Origin: CALROG01 sp943369755
GTDB taxonomy: Bacteria > Pseudomonadota > Gammaproteobacteria > Burkholderiales > Burkholderiaceae_C
Length of the DNA: 64,000 nucleotides
Direction of reading: 5' to 3'
NCBI GenBank assembly: GCA_943369755.1
Contig: CALROG020000009.1
Span: 1-64,000, forward strand
Position 1 is the first letter of the stretch, and every line of letters begins with the position of its first letter. Under the pieces are notes generated by a model. That model was not told the origin of the DNA, did no database searches, and was given only the letters and a program-made list of their open reading frames with translations. This document shows, piece after piece, positions 15,730 through 24,437 of the stretch. The position numbers and the translations under genes were made by a program.

Positions 15730-16610
15730 CGGGTGCCGCGCGCAGGCCACAACACTGACGCAATGGCCACCACCATCAGCACCACTGCGGCCCAGTCTTG
15801 CCAGTGCAACACCTCGCCCAGCCATAGCGCACCGCTGAACACGCCCAGCACCGGAATGAACATCACGCTCAGCGTGGACGCCACCGGCGGCAGGCCGCGC
15901 GCCAGGTAGAACCACGCTGCGTGGGCAAAGCCGAAGATCAGCACCGCGTTGTAGCCAATGGCCCACCATGTGGCGGTGCTCGGCAGCTTCCACTGCGGCT
16001 GCTCAAAGCCTATGGCCCCGGCCGAGACCACCAGCGCGGTGAGCGCCGTCATCCAGAATGAAATGGCCAGCGTGGGTGCCTCTATGCGGGTGCGCCGCAA
16101 CAGTTGCGTGCCCAGCGCCCAGACGGCGGCCGCAAGCAGCGCCAGCATCACCCCCGCCGGTTTGCCGGCCAGCCCCGTCAACTCGTGCCACAGCAGCAAC
16201 GCCACGCCGAGTGCCGCCGCGCTCACGCCCAGCCAGCCCCGGCGCGACAACGCGGCCTGGAACAAAAGCGCACCGATCACGGCAGAAAAGATGGGCATGG
16301 TGTAGCCCAGAATCGCCGCGCGCCCGCTGGACAGCGTCTTGACCGCCAGGATGATGCAGATATGCCAGACGAACATGTTGGTGGCCGCCAGCCACAGCAA
16401 CGCCAGCCAGTGACGGCGCGGCACAGTGAACGGCACTTTCAAGACCCACAGGCCAAGCGCCAGCACCGGCAGGCCGAGCCAGATGGACAGGGCGCGAAAG
16501 CTCAGCGGCGCAAAGTCGTTCACCCCCAGCTTCATGATCGGCCAGTTCAGGCCCCACACGGTGGTGAGCAGCACCAGGATGATGATTTGTTGTCGGGTCA
16601 GGGCTTGCAT
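15726..16610 (-). CDS. EamA/DMT-family exporter
   Basis: This 294-residue protein has ten predicted membrane helices as two EamA repeats. The first includes WGLNWPIMKLGVNDFAPLSFRALS and ILGYTMPIFSAVIGALLF, the second ALSFWMTALTALVVSAGAI-like and GFAHAAWFYLARGLPP. Members export amino acids or other small metabolites; the substrate is not predictable. It converges on VF530 with overlapping stops and diverges from pyrF. Confidence 0.85.
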   Translation of the reverse strand: MQALTRQQIIILVLLTTVWGLNWPIMKLGVNDFAPLSFRALSIWLGLPVLALGLWVLKVPFTVPRRHWLALLWLAATNMFVWHICIILAVKTLSSGRAAILGYTMPIFSAVIGALLFQAALSRRGWLGVSAAALGVALLLWHELTGLAGKPAGVMLALLAAAVWALGTQLLRRTRIEAPTLAISFWMTALTALVVSAGAIGFEQPQWKLPSTATWWAIGYNAVLIFGFAHAAWFYLARGLPPVASTLSVMFIPVLGVFSGALWLGEVLHWQDWAAVVLMVVAIASVLWPARGTR

Positions 16611-16648
16611 GGAGGGGCCATTGTGGCGTGAACCTTAAAATTGCGCCC

Positions 16649-17473
16649 ATGACCTTCATTGACATGCTGCACGACGCGCAGCAACGCAACGGCTCCATGC
16701 TCTGTGTGGGGCTGGACCCAGAGCCCACACGCTTCCCGGCCAGGCTCAAGGGCGACGCCAACAAAATCTACGACTTTTGCGCGCGCATTGTGGATGCCAC
16801 GGCCGACCTGACCATCGCCTTCAAGCCGCAAATTGCCTACTTTGCGGCGCACCGCGCCGAAGGGCAGCTCGAACGCCTGATGGAGCACATGCGCCGGGTG
16901 GCACCGCATGTGCCGATTATTCTGGACGCCAAGCGCGGCGACATCGGCTCCACCGCCGAGCAGTACGCCAAGGAAGCTTTCGAGCGCTACGGGGCCGACG
17001 CGGTAACGCTGTCGCCCTTCATGGGGTTCGATTCGGTTCAGCCCTATTTGAAGTTTGAAGGCAAGGGCGCTTTTTTGCTTTGCCGTACCTCCAACCCGGG
17101 CGGCGACGATTTGCAGAACCAGCGTCTTTCGTCAATTGAAGGCGCGCCGCTGCTGTACGAACATGTGGCACGGCTGGCGCAGGGCCCGTGGAATGTCAAT
17201 GGCCAGTTGGGTCTGGTGGTCGGGGCCACCTATCCGGCAGAGATTGAGCGGGTGCGTGCTGTGGCACCCACCTTGCCGCTGCTTATTCCTGGTGTGGGAG
17301 CACAGGGCGGTGACGCGGTGGCCACGGTCAAGGCCGGTTGGCGCGTGGATGCACCCATCGTGGTGAATTCTTCGCGGGCCATTCTGTATGCGTCGTCGGG
17401 TGAAGACTTTGCGGACGCTGCACGGCGTGAAGCGCTCAAGACGCGCGACCTGTTGCAGTCGGCCCGCGCTTGA
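16649..17473 (+). CDS. pyrF: Orotidine 5'-phosphate decarboxylase (type 2)
   Basis: This 274-residue enzyme makes UMP from OMP. The catalytic signature ILDAKRGDIGSTAEQYA (Asp-x-Lys-x-x-Asp) and SMLCVGLDPEP, TLSPFMGFDS and LIPGVGAQGGD identify the long type 2 PyrF subfamily. I chose ATG 16649 over an in-frame GTG 21 bp upstream because it gives the usual MTFIDMLHDAQQ start. It converges on the thioesterase gene 13 bp away. Confidence 0.95.
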   Translation: MTFIDMLHDAQQRNGSMLCVGLDPEPTRFPARLKGDANKIYDFCARIVDATADLTIAFKPQIAYFAAHRAEGQLERLMEHMRRVAPHVPIILDAKRGDIGSTAEQYAKEAFERYGADAVTLSPFMGFDSVQPYLKFEGKGAFLLCRTSNPGGDDLQNQRLSSIEGAPLLYEHVARLAQGPWNVNGQLGLVVGATYPAEIERVRAVAPTLPLLIPGVGAQGGDAVATVKAGWRVDAPIVVNSSRAILYASSGEDFADAARREALKTRDLLQSARA

Positions 17474-17485
17474 GGCCCGCCGGGC

Positions 17486-17926
17486 CTACTGGGCCGCCCG
17501 CGAGGCGTCCAGCTGGCTCTTTACACGCGTTGCCAACGCCATCTCGCCCGGGGTCTCGGGCGTCCAGCTGTCGACCTGCATCGGTCGGCCATGGGAATCC
17601 ACCGAAACAAAAACAATCAGGCATTCGGTGGTCTTGTCCAGGTGGTTGCCTTTCATGTCGCCGCTGCGCACCTCTACCGCAATGTTCATGCTGGTGCTGC
17701 CGGTGTAGGCCAGCCGCGCCTCCACCTCCACCAGGTCGCCGATCATGATGGGGCGGTGAAAGCGGATGCCACCCACATAAACCGTGACGCAATAGCGCTT
17801 GGCCCAGCGGGTGGCGCAGGCATAGCCAGCCTCGTCGATCCATTTCATGACGGTGCCGCCATGAACTTTGCCGCCAAAGTTGACGGTGCTGGGCTCGGCC
17901 AGAAAGCGCAGGGTAATGGAAGACAT
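17486..17926 (-). CDS. Acyl-CoA thioesterase, hotdog fold
   Basis: This 146-residue protein of the YciA/BACH type hydrolyses acyl-CoA. Family features are VNFGGKVHGGTVMKWIDEAGY (catalytic Asp/Glu helix), GGIRFHRPIMIGDLVEVEARL and TSMNIAVEV. The N-terminus MSSITLRFLAEPSTVN fits the start. The last residues after the fold are variable. It is 7 bp from the following flavoprotein gene on the same strand. Confidence 0.88.
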   Translation of the reverse strand: MSSITLRFLAEPSTVNFGGKVHGGTVMKWIDEAGYACATRWAKRYCVTVYVGGIRFHRPIMIGDLVEVEARLAYTGSTSMNIAVEVRSGDMKGNHLDKTTECLIVFVSVDSHGRPMQVDSWTPETPGEMALATRVKSQLDASRAAQ

Positions 17927-17933
17927 GGGGCGA

Positions 17934-19412
17934 TTATCGCGCCGCTGGGCCGGAAAATTGCATCACGCCGTCGGCCAGCTTGCCCCAGCGGATGGTCATC
18001 AGGTCGGCCAGGTAGTTCTGGTGAACCTGCCAGGGCGCGCGGTCGCCCTGCTTGGGCAGCAATGCCTGGGCCCGCACCACGTAGCCCGAAGTAAATGACA
18101 GGAACGGTTGGGGCCTGACGGCGGCGTCACGTTTGGGGCAGGCGGTGCTGTAGCCATGGCGCTGCATGTGGTTCAGCAGCCGGCACACATAGCCAGCCGT
18201 CAGATCGGCCTTCAGGGTCCATGACGCATTGGTGTAGCCGAAGGTCATGGCCATATTGGGCACGTCGCTGAGCATCATGCCCTTGTAGGACAGAGCGGCA
18301 CCCGCGTCGACCGGCTTGCCGTCGACCGTGAGCATGACGTCGGCCAGCACGTTCAGCTGCAAGCCGGTGGCCATGACCACGATGTCTGCGGGCAGCTCAT
18401 GCCCGCTGGCCAGCCGAATGCCGGTGGCAGTGAAGCGCTCAATGGTGTCAGTCACCACTGATGCGCGGCCGGCGCGAATCTGGCGGAACAGGTCGCCGTC
18501 GGGCACCAGGCACACCCGCTGGTCCCACGGGTTGTAGGTGGGCGTGAAATGGGTCGCCACGTCAAAGCCTGGCCCCAGCTCCATGGCGGCCATCTGGACG
18601 ATGCGTTGCTTTACTTTTTGCGGCTGACGCCTGGCCAGACGGTAGTAGAAGCGGCCGATCAACACGTTCTTCCAGCGGGCCAGTGCATAGGCCAGGCCGC
18701 CGGGCAGCCAGCGCCGCAGCCACTGCGCGATGCTGTCCACCGACGGGCGAGAAACAACATAGCTGGGGGAGCGTTGCAGCATGGTCACGTGGGCCGCGGT
18801 TTTAGCCATCTCGGGCACCACAGTGACGGCGGTCGCGCCGCTGCCAACCACCACCACCCGCTTGCCGGCGTAGTCCAGGCTCGCTGGCCAGGCCTGGGGC
18901 TGAACCACCAGGCCTTGAAAGTCCGCCTGGCCCGCAAACTCGGGGACATGCCCGCCGGCGTAGCTGTAGTAGCCGCCGCACAGGTACAGAAAACGAGCGC
19001 GCAGCGTGAGGATGTCGCCGGTAGTGATCTGTTCCAACTGCACCGTCCAGCAGGCCTGCGCTGTGGACCAGCTCGCACTGCGCACCTTGTGGCCAAAGCG
19101 GATCTTCTGGGTGATGCCCGCCTCGTCTGCGGCTTCGCGGATATAGGCCAGGATGGATGGGCCGTCGGCAATCGCCTTGGCGGCCTTCCAGGGCTTGAAG
19201 TTGTAGCCCAGGGTGTACATGTCGGAGTCGGAGCGCACCCCCGGGTAGCGGAACAAATCCCAGGTGCCGCCAATGGCGTTGCGCGCTTCCACGATGGCAA
19301 AGCGCTGGCCCGGGCAACGCTGCTGCAGGTGGCGCGCCGCGCCAATGCCAGACAGGCCGGCTCCGACGATCAGCACGTCCAGTGGCGGGTCTTGCGGGGG
19401 CATCGAGGTCAT
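17934..19412 (-). CDS. Flavin monooxygenase, Baeyer-Villiger type with altered fingerprint
   Basis: This 492-residue FAD/NADPH protein has a first Rossmann motif VGAGLSGIGAARHL, a second VVVVGSGATAVTV, and overall similarity to EtaA-like Baeyer-Villiger monooxygenases. The family fingerprint FxGxxxHxxxWP is present as FQGLVVQPQAWP: the invariant His is Gln, encoded by CAG near 18892. An ATG at 19412 is used; 19403 is a second in-frame ATG and 19421 is an in-frame TTG. Likely reaction is oxygenation of a ketone or similar, if active. Neighbours give no pathway clue. Confidence 0.82.
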   Translation of the reverse strand: MTSMPPQDPPLDVLIVGAGLSGIGAARHLQQRCPGQRFAIVEARNAIGGTWDLFRYPGVRSDSDMYTLGYNFKPWKAAKAIADGPSILAYIREAADEAGITQKIRFGHKVRSASWSTAQACWTVQLEQITTGDILTLRARFLYLCGGYYSYAGGHVPEFAGQADFQGLVVQPQAWPASLDYAGKRVVVVGSGATAVTVVPEMAKTAAHVTMLQRSPSYVVSRPSVDSIAQWLRRWLPGGLAYALARWKNVLIGRFYYRLARRQPQKVKQRIVQMAAMELGPGFDVATHFTPTYNPWDQRVCLVPDGDLFRQIRAGRASVVTDTIERFTATGIRLASGHELPADIVVMATGLQLNVLADVMLTVDGKPVDAGAALSYKGMMLSDVPNMAMTFGYTNASWTLKADLTAGYVCRLLNHMQRHGYSTACPKRDAAVRPQPFLSFTSGYVVRAQALLPKQGDRAPWQVHQNYLADLMTIRWGKLADGVMQFSGPAAR

Positions 19413-19470
19413 GGGGTGCAAGTGTGGGGGAAACTACGTCACCACGCCAAAGCGCAGTGCTGCCGTGGCC

Positions 19471-22464
19471 TCAGAGCAGGCGTTTGAGATAGCGCCCGGT
19501 ATGGCTGGCCTCATTGGCCGCAATGTCTTCGGGGGTGCCCACACCTACCACGGTGCCGCCACCGGCCCCGCCCTCGGGGCCCATGTCAATCAACCAGTCA
19601 GCGGTTTTGATCACGTCCAGGTTGTGCTCGATCACCACAATCGTGTTGCCGGCGTCGCGCAACTGGTGCAGCACGCGCAGCAGCAGGTCGATGTCGGCAA
19701 AGTGCAGGCCGGTGGTCGGCTCGTCCAGGATGTACAGGGTGCGGCCGGTGTCTCGCTTGCTCAGCTCCAGCGCCAGTTTCACGCGCTGGGCTTCGCCGCC
19801 AGACAGCGTGGTGGCGCTTTGGCCAAGCTTGATATAGCTCAGCCCCACGTCCAGCAGGGTTTGCAGCTTGCGCGCAATGGTGGGCACCGCCTGCAAGAAG
19901 GCGTGGGCGTCTTCCACCGTCATGTCCAGTAGATGGGCAATGTTCTTGCCTTTCCACTGCACTTCCAGGGTTTCGCGGTTGTAGCGCTGCCCGTGGCAGA
20001 CGTCGCAGGGCACATACACGTCGGGCAGAAAGTGCATCTCTACCTTCACCACGCCGTCGCCCTGGCAGGCCTCGCAGCGGCCACCCGCCACGTTGAAGCT
20101 GAAACGCCCGGGGCCGTAGCCCCGCTCTTTGGCGGTCGATGTTTCTGCCATCAGCTCGCGGATTGGCGTGAACAGGCCGGTGTAGGTGGCCGGGTTGCTG
20201 CGCGGTGTGCGGCCAATGGGCGACTGGTCCACGTTGATGACTTTGTCAAAGTGCTCGATACCTTCTATGGCCTCATGGGCGGCTGGCTCCTCATGCGCCC
20301 GGTACAGGGTGCGTGCGACGGCGGCGTACAAGGTGTCATTGACCAGGGTGGACTTGCCCGAACCCGACACGCCGGTGACGCAGGTCAGCAGGCCCACGGG
20401 GAAGGCCACGCTCACGTTCTTCAGGTTGTTGCCGCTGGCCCCCAGGACGCGAATTTCTTGCAGCAGCCCCTGGGTTGCCAGGTGTTCGGCTTCGCGGGCA
20501 GCGCGGCGCACTGCGGCATCGCTGGGGGGAAAGCGCGTTGGCTTGCGCGCATCAGGCACCGCAGCAGCCGTCACCGGCAACCAGGCGGTGCGGTGCCGGG
20601 GCACGGCGATTGACCTGGCCCCGCTGAGGTACTGGCCGGTCAGCGATGCGGGGGTGGCCTGCACCTGCTCGAAGGTGCCCTGCGCCATCACCCGCCCGCC
20701 ATGGATGCCGGCCCCCGGCCCCATGTCGATCACATGGTCTGCCGCGCGGATCATGTCTTCATCGTGCTCGACCACCAGCACGCTGTTGCCAATGTCGCGC
20801 AGGTGTTTGAGGGTGCCGATCAGGCGGTCGTTGTCACGCTGGTGCAGGCCGATGCTGGGCTCGTCCAGCACATACATCACGCCGGTCAGGCCCGAGCCAA
20901 TCTGGCTGGCCAGGCGGATGCGCTGCGACTCGCCGCCGCTGAGGGTTTCTGCGGCGCGGTCCAGGCTCAGGTAGTTCAGGCCCACGTCATTGAGAAACTT
21001 CAGGCGCAGGCCGATTTCGCGCACCACCTTGTCGGCAATCTCGGCCTTGGCACCGTGCATCTTCAGCGTGGTGAAGTACGCCAGCGCCTCGCGCAGTGTG
21101 GCGTGGCTCACCTCGAAGATGGCGCGGGCCTGGTCGCCCTCGCCAATCTTCACATGGCGCGCTTCGCGCTTGAGGCGGCTGCCGCCGCAGTCGGTGCAGG
21201 GCTGCAGGCTGCGGTAGCGCGCCAGCTCGTCGCGCACTGCCACCGAATCGGTTTCCCGGTAGCGCCGCTCCATGTTCGGGATGATGCCTTCGAACGGGTG
21301 TTTTTTGTTGAGCTTCTTGCCGGCAAAGTTGCCCGAATCCATGGTGTAGCTGAAGCGGATTTCTTCTTCGCCCGAGCCATACAAGACCGCTTGCTGCACT
21401 GGCGCGGCCAGCGCTTCAAACGGCGCGTCCACATCAAACTTGTAGTGCTTGGCCAGGCTTTCGATCAGCGCGAAGTAATAGCCATTGCGCCGGTCCCAGC
21501 CCTTGATGGCTCCGCTGGCCAGGCTGAGTGTGGGGAAGGCCACCACCCGCGTCGGGTCAAAAAATTCGCGGTGGCCCAGGCCGTCGCAGGCCGGGCAGGC
21601 ACCCACGGGGGAGTTGAACGAAAACAGCCGCGGTTCAAGCTCGCTGATGGAGTAACTGCACACCGGGCAGGCAAACTTGGCGTTGAACAGGTGTTCAGTG
21701 GCCGAATCCATTTCAAGGGCAATCGCGCGGCTCTCGGCCAGGCGCAGCGCAGCCTCGAAGCTTTCGGCCAGGCGTTGCTGCATGTCCGTGCGCACCTTCA
21801 GCCGGTCAATCACCACGTCGATGTTGTGCTTCTCGGTCTTCTTGAGTTTGGGCAGTTGATCAAATTCAAACAACTGGCCATTCACCCGAAAGCGCACATA
21901 GCCTTTGGCCTGCATCTCGGCAAACAGGTCCACAAACTCACCCTTGCGCTCGCGCGCCACCGGGGCCAGGATCATCAGCCGCGTGTCTTGCGGCAGCGCC
22001 AGCACCGAGTCCACCATCTGGCTCACGGTCTGGGCCTGCAGCGCCAGGCCGTGGTCGGGGCAATAGGGGGTGCCGGCACGCGCATACAACAGGCGCAGGT
22101 AGTCATGGATTTCGGTCACCGTGCCCACGGTGGAGCGCGGGTTGTGGCTGGTGGCCTTTTGCTCGATGCTGATGGCCGGGCTCAGGCCCTCGATCACGTC
22201 CACGTCGGGCTTGTCCATGAGCTGCAGGAACTGGCGCGCGTAGGCGCTCAGGCTTTCCACGTAGCGGCGCTGGCCTTCGGCGTACAGCGTGTCAAACGCC
22301 AGGCTGGACTTGCCCGACCCGCTCAGCCCGGTGATCACCACCAGCTGGTTGCGCGGAATATCGATGTCGATGTTTTTCAGGTTGTGGGTACGCGCGCCAC
22401 GGATGCTGATGCGCTGCGCCGCCAGCGTGGCCGCAAGGTATTTGCCGTCAGTCGATGAATTCAA
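19471..22464 (-). CDS. uvrA: Excinuclease ABC subunit A
   Basis: UvrA (about 997 residues) is the damage-recognition ATPase of nucleotide excision repair. Both ABC modules are clear: TGLSGSGKSSLAFDTLYAEG and LSGGESQRIRLASQIG in the first, TGVSGSGKSTLVNDTLYAAV and LSGGEAQRVKLALELSKR in the second. CxxC zinc modules are at CPVCSYSI...CPACDGLG and CEACQGDG...CDVCHGQRYN. No ATG precedes the conserved RISIRGARTHNLKN start in frame within reasonable distance; TTG 22464 is the best candidate. It diverges from the MFS-ssb pair. Confidence 0.95.
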   Translation of the reverse strand: MNSSTDGKYLAATLAAQRISIRGARTHNLKNIDIDIPRNQLVVITGLSGSGKSSLAFDTLYAEGQRRYVESLSAYARQFLQLMDKPDVDVIEGLSPAISIEQKATSHNPRSTVGTVTEIHDYLRLLYARAGTPYCPDHGLALQAQTVSQMVDSVLALPQDTRLMILAPVARERKGEFVDLFAEMQAKGYVRFRVNGQLFEFDQLPKLKKTEKHNIDVVIDRLKVRTDMQQRLAESFEAALRLAESRAIALEMDSATEHLFNAKFACPVCSYSISELEPRLFSFNSPVGACPACDGLGHREFFDPTRVVAFPTLSLASGAIKGWDRRNGYYFALIESLAKHYKFDVDAPFEALAAPVQQAVLYGSGEEEIRFSYTMDSGNFAGKKLNKKHPFEGIIPNMERRYRETDSVAVRDELARYRSLQPCTDCGGSRLKREARHVKIGEGDQARAIFEVSHATLREALAYFTTLKMHGAKAEIADKVVREIGLRLKFLNDVGLNYLSLDRAAETLSGGESQRIRLASQIGSGLTGVMYVLDEPSIGLHQRDNDRLIGTLKHLRDIGNSVLVVEHDEDMIRAADHVIDMGPGAGIHGGRVMAQGTFEQVQATPASLTGQYLSGARSIAVPRHRTAWLPVTAAAVPDARKPTRFPPSDAAVRRAAREAEHLATQGLLQEIRVLGASGNNLKNVSVAFPVGLLTCVTGVSGSGKSTLVNDTLYAAVARTLYRAHEEPAAHEAIEGIEHFDKVINVDQSPIGRTPRSNPATYTGLFTPIRELMAETSTAKERGYGPGRFSFNVAGGRCEACQGDGVVKVEMHFLPDVYVPCDVCHGQRYNRETLEVQWKGKNIAHLLDMTVEDAHAFLQAVPTIARKLQTLLDVGLSYIKLGQSATTLSGGEAQRVKLALELSKRDTGRTLYILDEPTTGLHFADIDLLLRVLHQLRDAGNTIVVIEHNLDVIKTADWLIDMGPEGGAGGGTVVGVGTPEDIAANEASHTGRYLKRLL

Positions 22465-22607
22465 GGTGGAGCGCGTCCGGGAAAACCGATCATGATAGAC
22501 CGCCAAGCTGTTTCGCGCACTGGCTGCGGCCCCCGAATGCGGGACAATGCACGGTTTGCCGCCCTCCCGCGGTGCCCGCTGCCAAGCCTGCTGACAGATT
22601 CCGTGCC

Positions 22608-23849
22608 ATGAGCACCGCCACCACCCCACCTACCGCCATGACCCCGACCGAGCGCCGCGCCAGCGGCTCGCTGGCGGCGATCTTTGCCATGCGCATGCTG
22701 GGGCTGTTTCTGGTGTTGCCGGTGTTTGCGCTGGAGGCCGCCCGCTACCCCGGCGGTAGCGACCCGGCGCTGGTGGGCCTGGCCATGGGCATTTACGGCC
22801 TGACCCAGGGCTTGCTGCAAATCCCGTTTGGCATGGCCTCAGACCGGTTTGGCCGCAAGCGGGTGATCATTCTTGGCCTGCTGGTGTTTGCCGCAGGCAG
22901 TTTGCTGGCTGCGGCGGCAGACAGCCTGGCCGGGGTGGTTGCGGGCCGCGCGCTACAGGGCGCGGGCGCAGTGTCTGCCGCCGTTACCGCGCTGCTGGCC
23001 GACCAGACCCGGGACGCGGTGCGTACCAAGGCCATGGCGCTGGTGGGGGCCAGCATCGGGCTGATGTTCGCACTGTCGTTGGTGGCGTCGCCCCTGTTGA
23101 CAGCGCACATCGGGCTGAACGGCCTTTTTGCGCTGACCGGCGCGCTGGCCCTGGCCGGCATTGCGGTGGTGGTCTGGTGGACGCCGCCCGAGCCGCTTGA
23201 GCACAAAAACCTGCCGCGCGGCCGCTTGAGCGAGGTGCTGGCCAATGCCGCGCTGATGCGGCTGAACCTGGGCGTGTTTGTGCTGCATGCGGTTCAGCTT
23301 GCCATGTGGGTTGCTATTCCGGGTCTGCTGGTGCAGGCCGGGCTGGCGGCCAGCCTGCACTGGCAGGTGTACCTGCCGGCCGTGCTGGCCTCATTTGTGG
23401 TGATGGGCGCCACCTTGTTCCCGCTGGAGCGGCGCGGCTACCTGCGCGCCGTATTTTTGACCTCGGTCGGGCTGATTCTGCTGGTGCAACTGGGTTTGCT
23501 GCTGGCGCTTGGCGCACCGCGCGTTGGGGTGCTGGCGGCGCTGCTGTTCGTCTTTTTCTGCGGCTTCAACGTGCTGGAAGCCAGCCAGCCCAGCATGGTG
23601 TCGCGCCTGGCACCCCCGCAGGCGCGCGGCGCGGCGCTGGGGGTGTACAACACCTTGCAGTCACTGGGCTTTTTTGTCGGCGGCGTGGCCGGTGGGTGGC
23701 TGGCCAAGCATGCCGGTGCCCAGGGCCTGTTTGCCGCCTGTGCCGTCCTGATGGCGCTGTGGCTGCTGCTGGCCTGGCCGATGCGCGCACCCAGGCCTGC
23801 GCCAGCATCGCCCGCCGAGGCCTTGGCGAGCGAAGCCAAGGCGACATAA
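22608..23849 (+). CDS. MFS transporter (YajR-like)
   Basis: This 413-residue, 12-helix major facilitator has the A-motif variant GMASDRFGRKRVI and the start FAMRMLGLFLVLPVFALEA typical of YajR-like proteins. The uvrA/MFS/ssb arrangement is common in betaproteobacteria. Start ATG 22608 gives MSTATTPPTAM. It lacks the C-terminal ferredoxin-like domain of E. coli YajR (total length too short). Substrate unknown. Confidence 0.88.
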   Translation: MSTATTPPTAMTPTERRASGSLAAIFAMRMLGLFLVLPVFALEAARYPGGSDPALVGLAMGIYGLTQGLLQIPFGMASDRFGRKRVIILGLLVFAAGSLLAAAADSLAGVVAGRALQGAGAVSAAVTALLADQTRDAVRTKAMALVGASIGLMFALSLVASPLLTAHIGLNGLFALTGALALAGIAVVVWWTPPEPLEHKNLPRGRLSEVLANAALMRLNLGVFVLHAVQLAMWVAIPGLLVQAGLAASLHWQVYLPAVLASFVVMGATLFPLERRGYLRAVFLTSVGLILLVQLGLLLALGAPRVGVLAALLFVFFCGFNVLEASQPSMVSRLAPPQARGAALGVYNTLQSLGFFVGGVAGGWLAKHAGAQGLFAACAVLMALWLLLAWPMRAPRPAPASPAEALASEAKAT

Positions 23850-23876
23850 TCACTGACCCCATTTGGAGGAAATCAC

Positions 23877-24371
23877 ATGGCATCCGTCAACAAAGTCATC
23901 CTGGTCGGCAACTGCGGCCGCGACCCCGAAATCCGTTACCTGCCCTCGGGTGCCGCCGTGGCCAATGTCACGCTGGCCACCTCCAGCAAGCGCAAGGACA
24001 AGAACACCGGCGAAACCATTGAAGACACTCAGTGGCACCGCATTACCTTTTACGACCGCCTGGCCGAGATCGCCGGCGAATACGTCAAGAAGGGCCGCCC
24101 GATCTATGTTGAAGGCCGGCTGAAATACGGTAAATACACCGGCCAGGACGGCATCGAAAAGAACACGGTGGACATCATCGCCACCGAACTTCAACTGCTG
24201 GGCGGCCGTGAGGGCATGGGTGCCCCCGGTGGCGGCGACGAAGACGGTGGAGGCGCACCCCGGCGCGCTGCGCCCGCTCCGCGGCCTGCGGCCCCTGCGT
24301 CGGCTGCGCGGCCCGCACCGGCCAAGTCGTCAAGCGGTTTTGACGACATGGACGACGACATTCCGTTCTGA
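23877..24371 (+). CDS. ssb: Single-stranded DNA-binding protein
   Basis: This 164-residue protein has an OB fold (MASVNKVILVGNCGRDPEIR, WHRITFYDRLAEIAGEYVKKG, EGRLKYGKY), a Pro/Ala-rich linker and the acidic C-terminal tip DDMDDDIPF that recruits replication and repair partners. GGAGGA precedes the ATG by 8 bp. It is followed directly by repeat A copy 3, which forms its terminator. Confidence 0.98.
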   Translation: MASVNKVILVGNCGRDPEIRYLPSGAAVANVTLATSSKRKDKNTGETIEDTQWHRITFYDRLAEIAGEYVKKGRPIYVEGRLKYGKYTGQDGIEKNTVDIIATELQLLGGREGMGAPGGGDEDGGGAPRRAAPAPRPAAPASAARPAPAKSSSGFDDMDDDIPF

Positions 24372-24374
24372 TTC

Positions 24375-24429
24375 GCTATTGTTTTTATAGTGGCTCCCGC
24401 AGCATTGGTGAGGGCTGCGGGCGTTTTTG
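24375..24429 (+). repeat. Repeat A, copy 3 (downstream of ssb)
   Basis: Full-length copy starting GCTATTGTTTTTATAGTGGCT three bases after the ssb stop. The second half has become a strong hairpin: the CCCGCAGC arm pairs exactly with GCTGCGGG and is followed by CGTTTTTG. Confidence 0.85.
24396..24428 (+). terminator. Intrinsic terminator of ssb, formed by repeat A
   Basis: CCCGCAGC (24396-24403), a 10-nt loop and GCTGCGGG (24414-24421), then CG and five T. It lies wholly within repeat A copy 3. Confidence 0.85.
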
Positions 24430-24437
24430 ATTGGAAT

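Noticed and set aside
20701..22458. Plus-strand open frame of 585 codons opposite uvrA
   Set aside because: Same artefact: antisense to a fully conserved uvrA.
22455..22610. SOS (LexA) box upstream of uvrA
   Set aside because: I looked for CTG-N10-CAG between uvrA and the MFS gene and found only partial matches.
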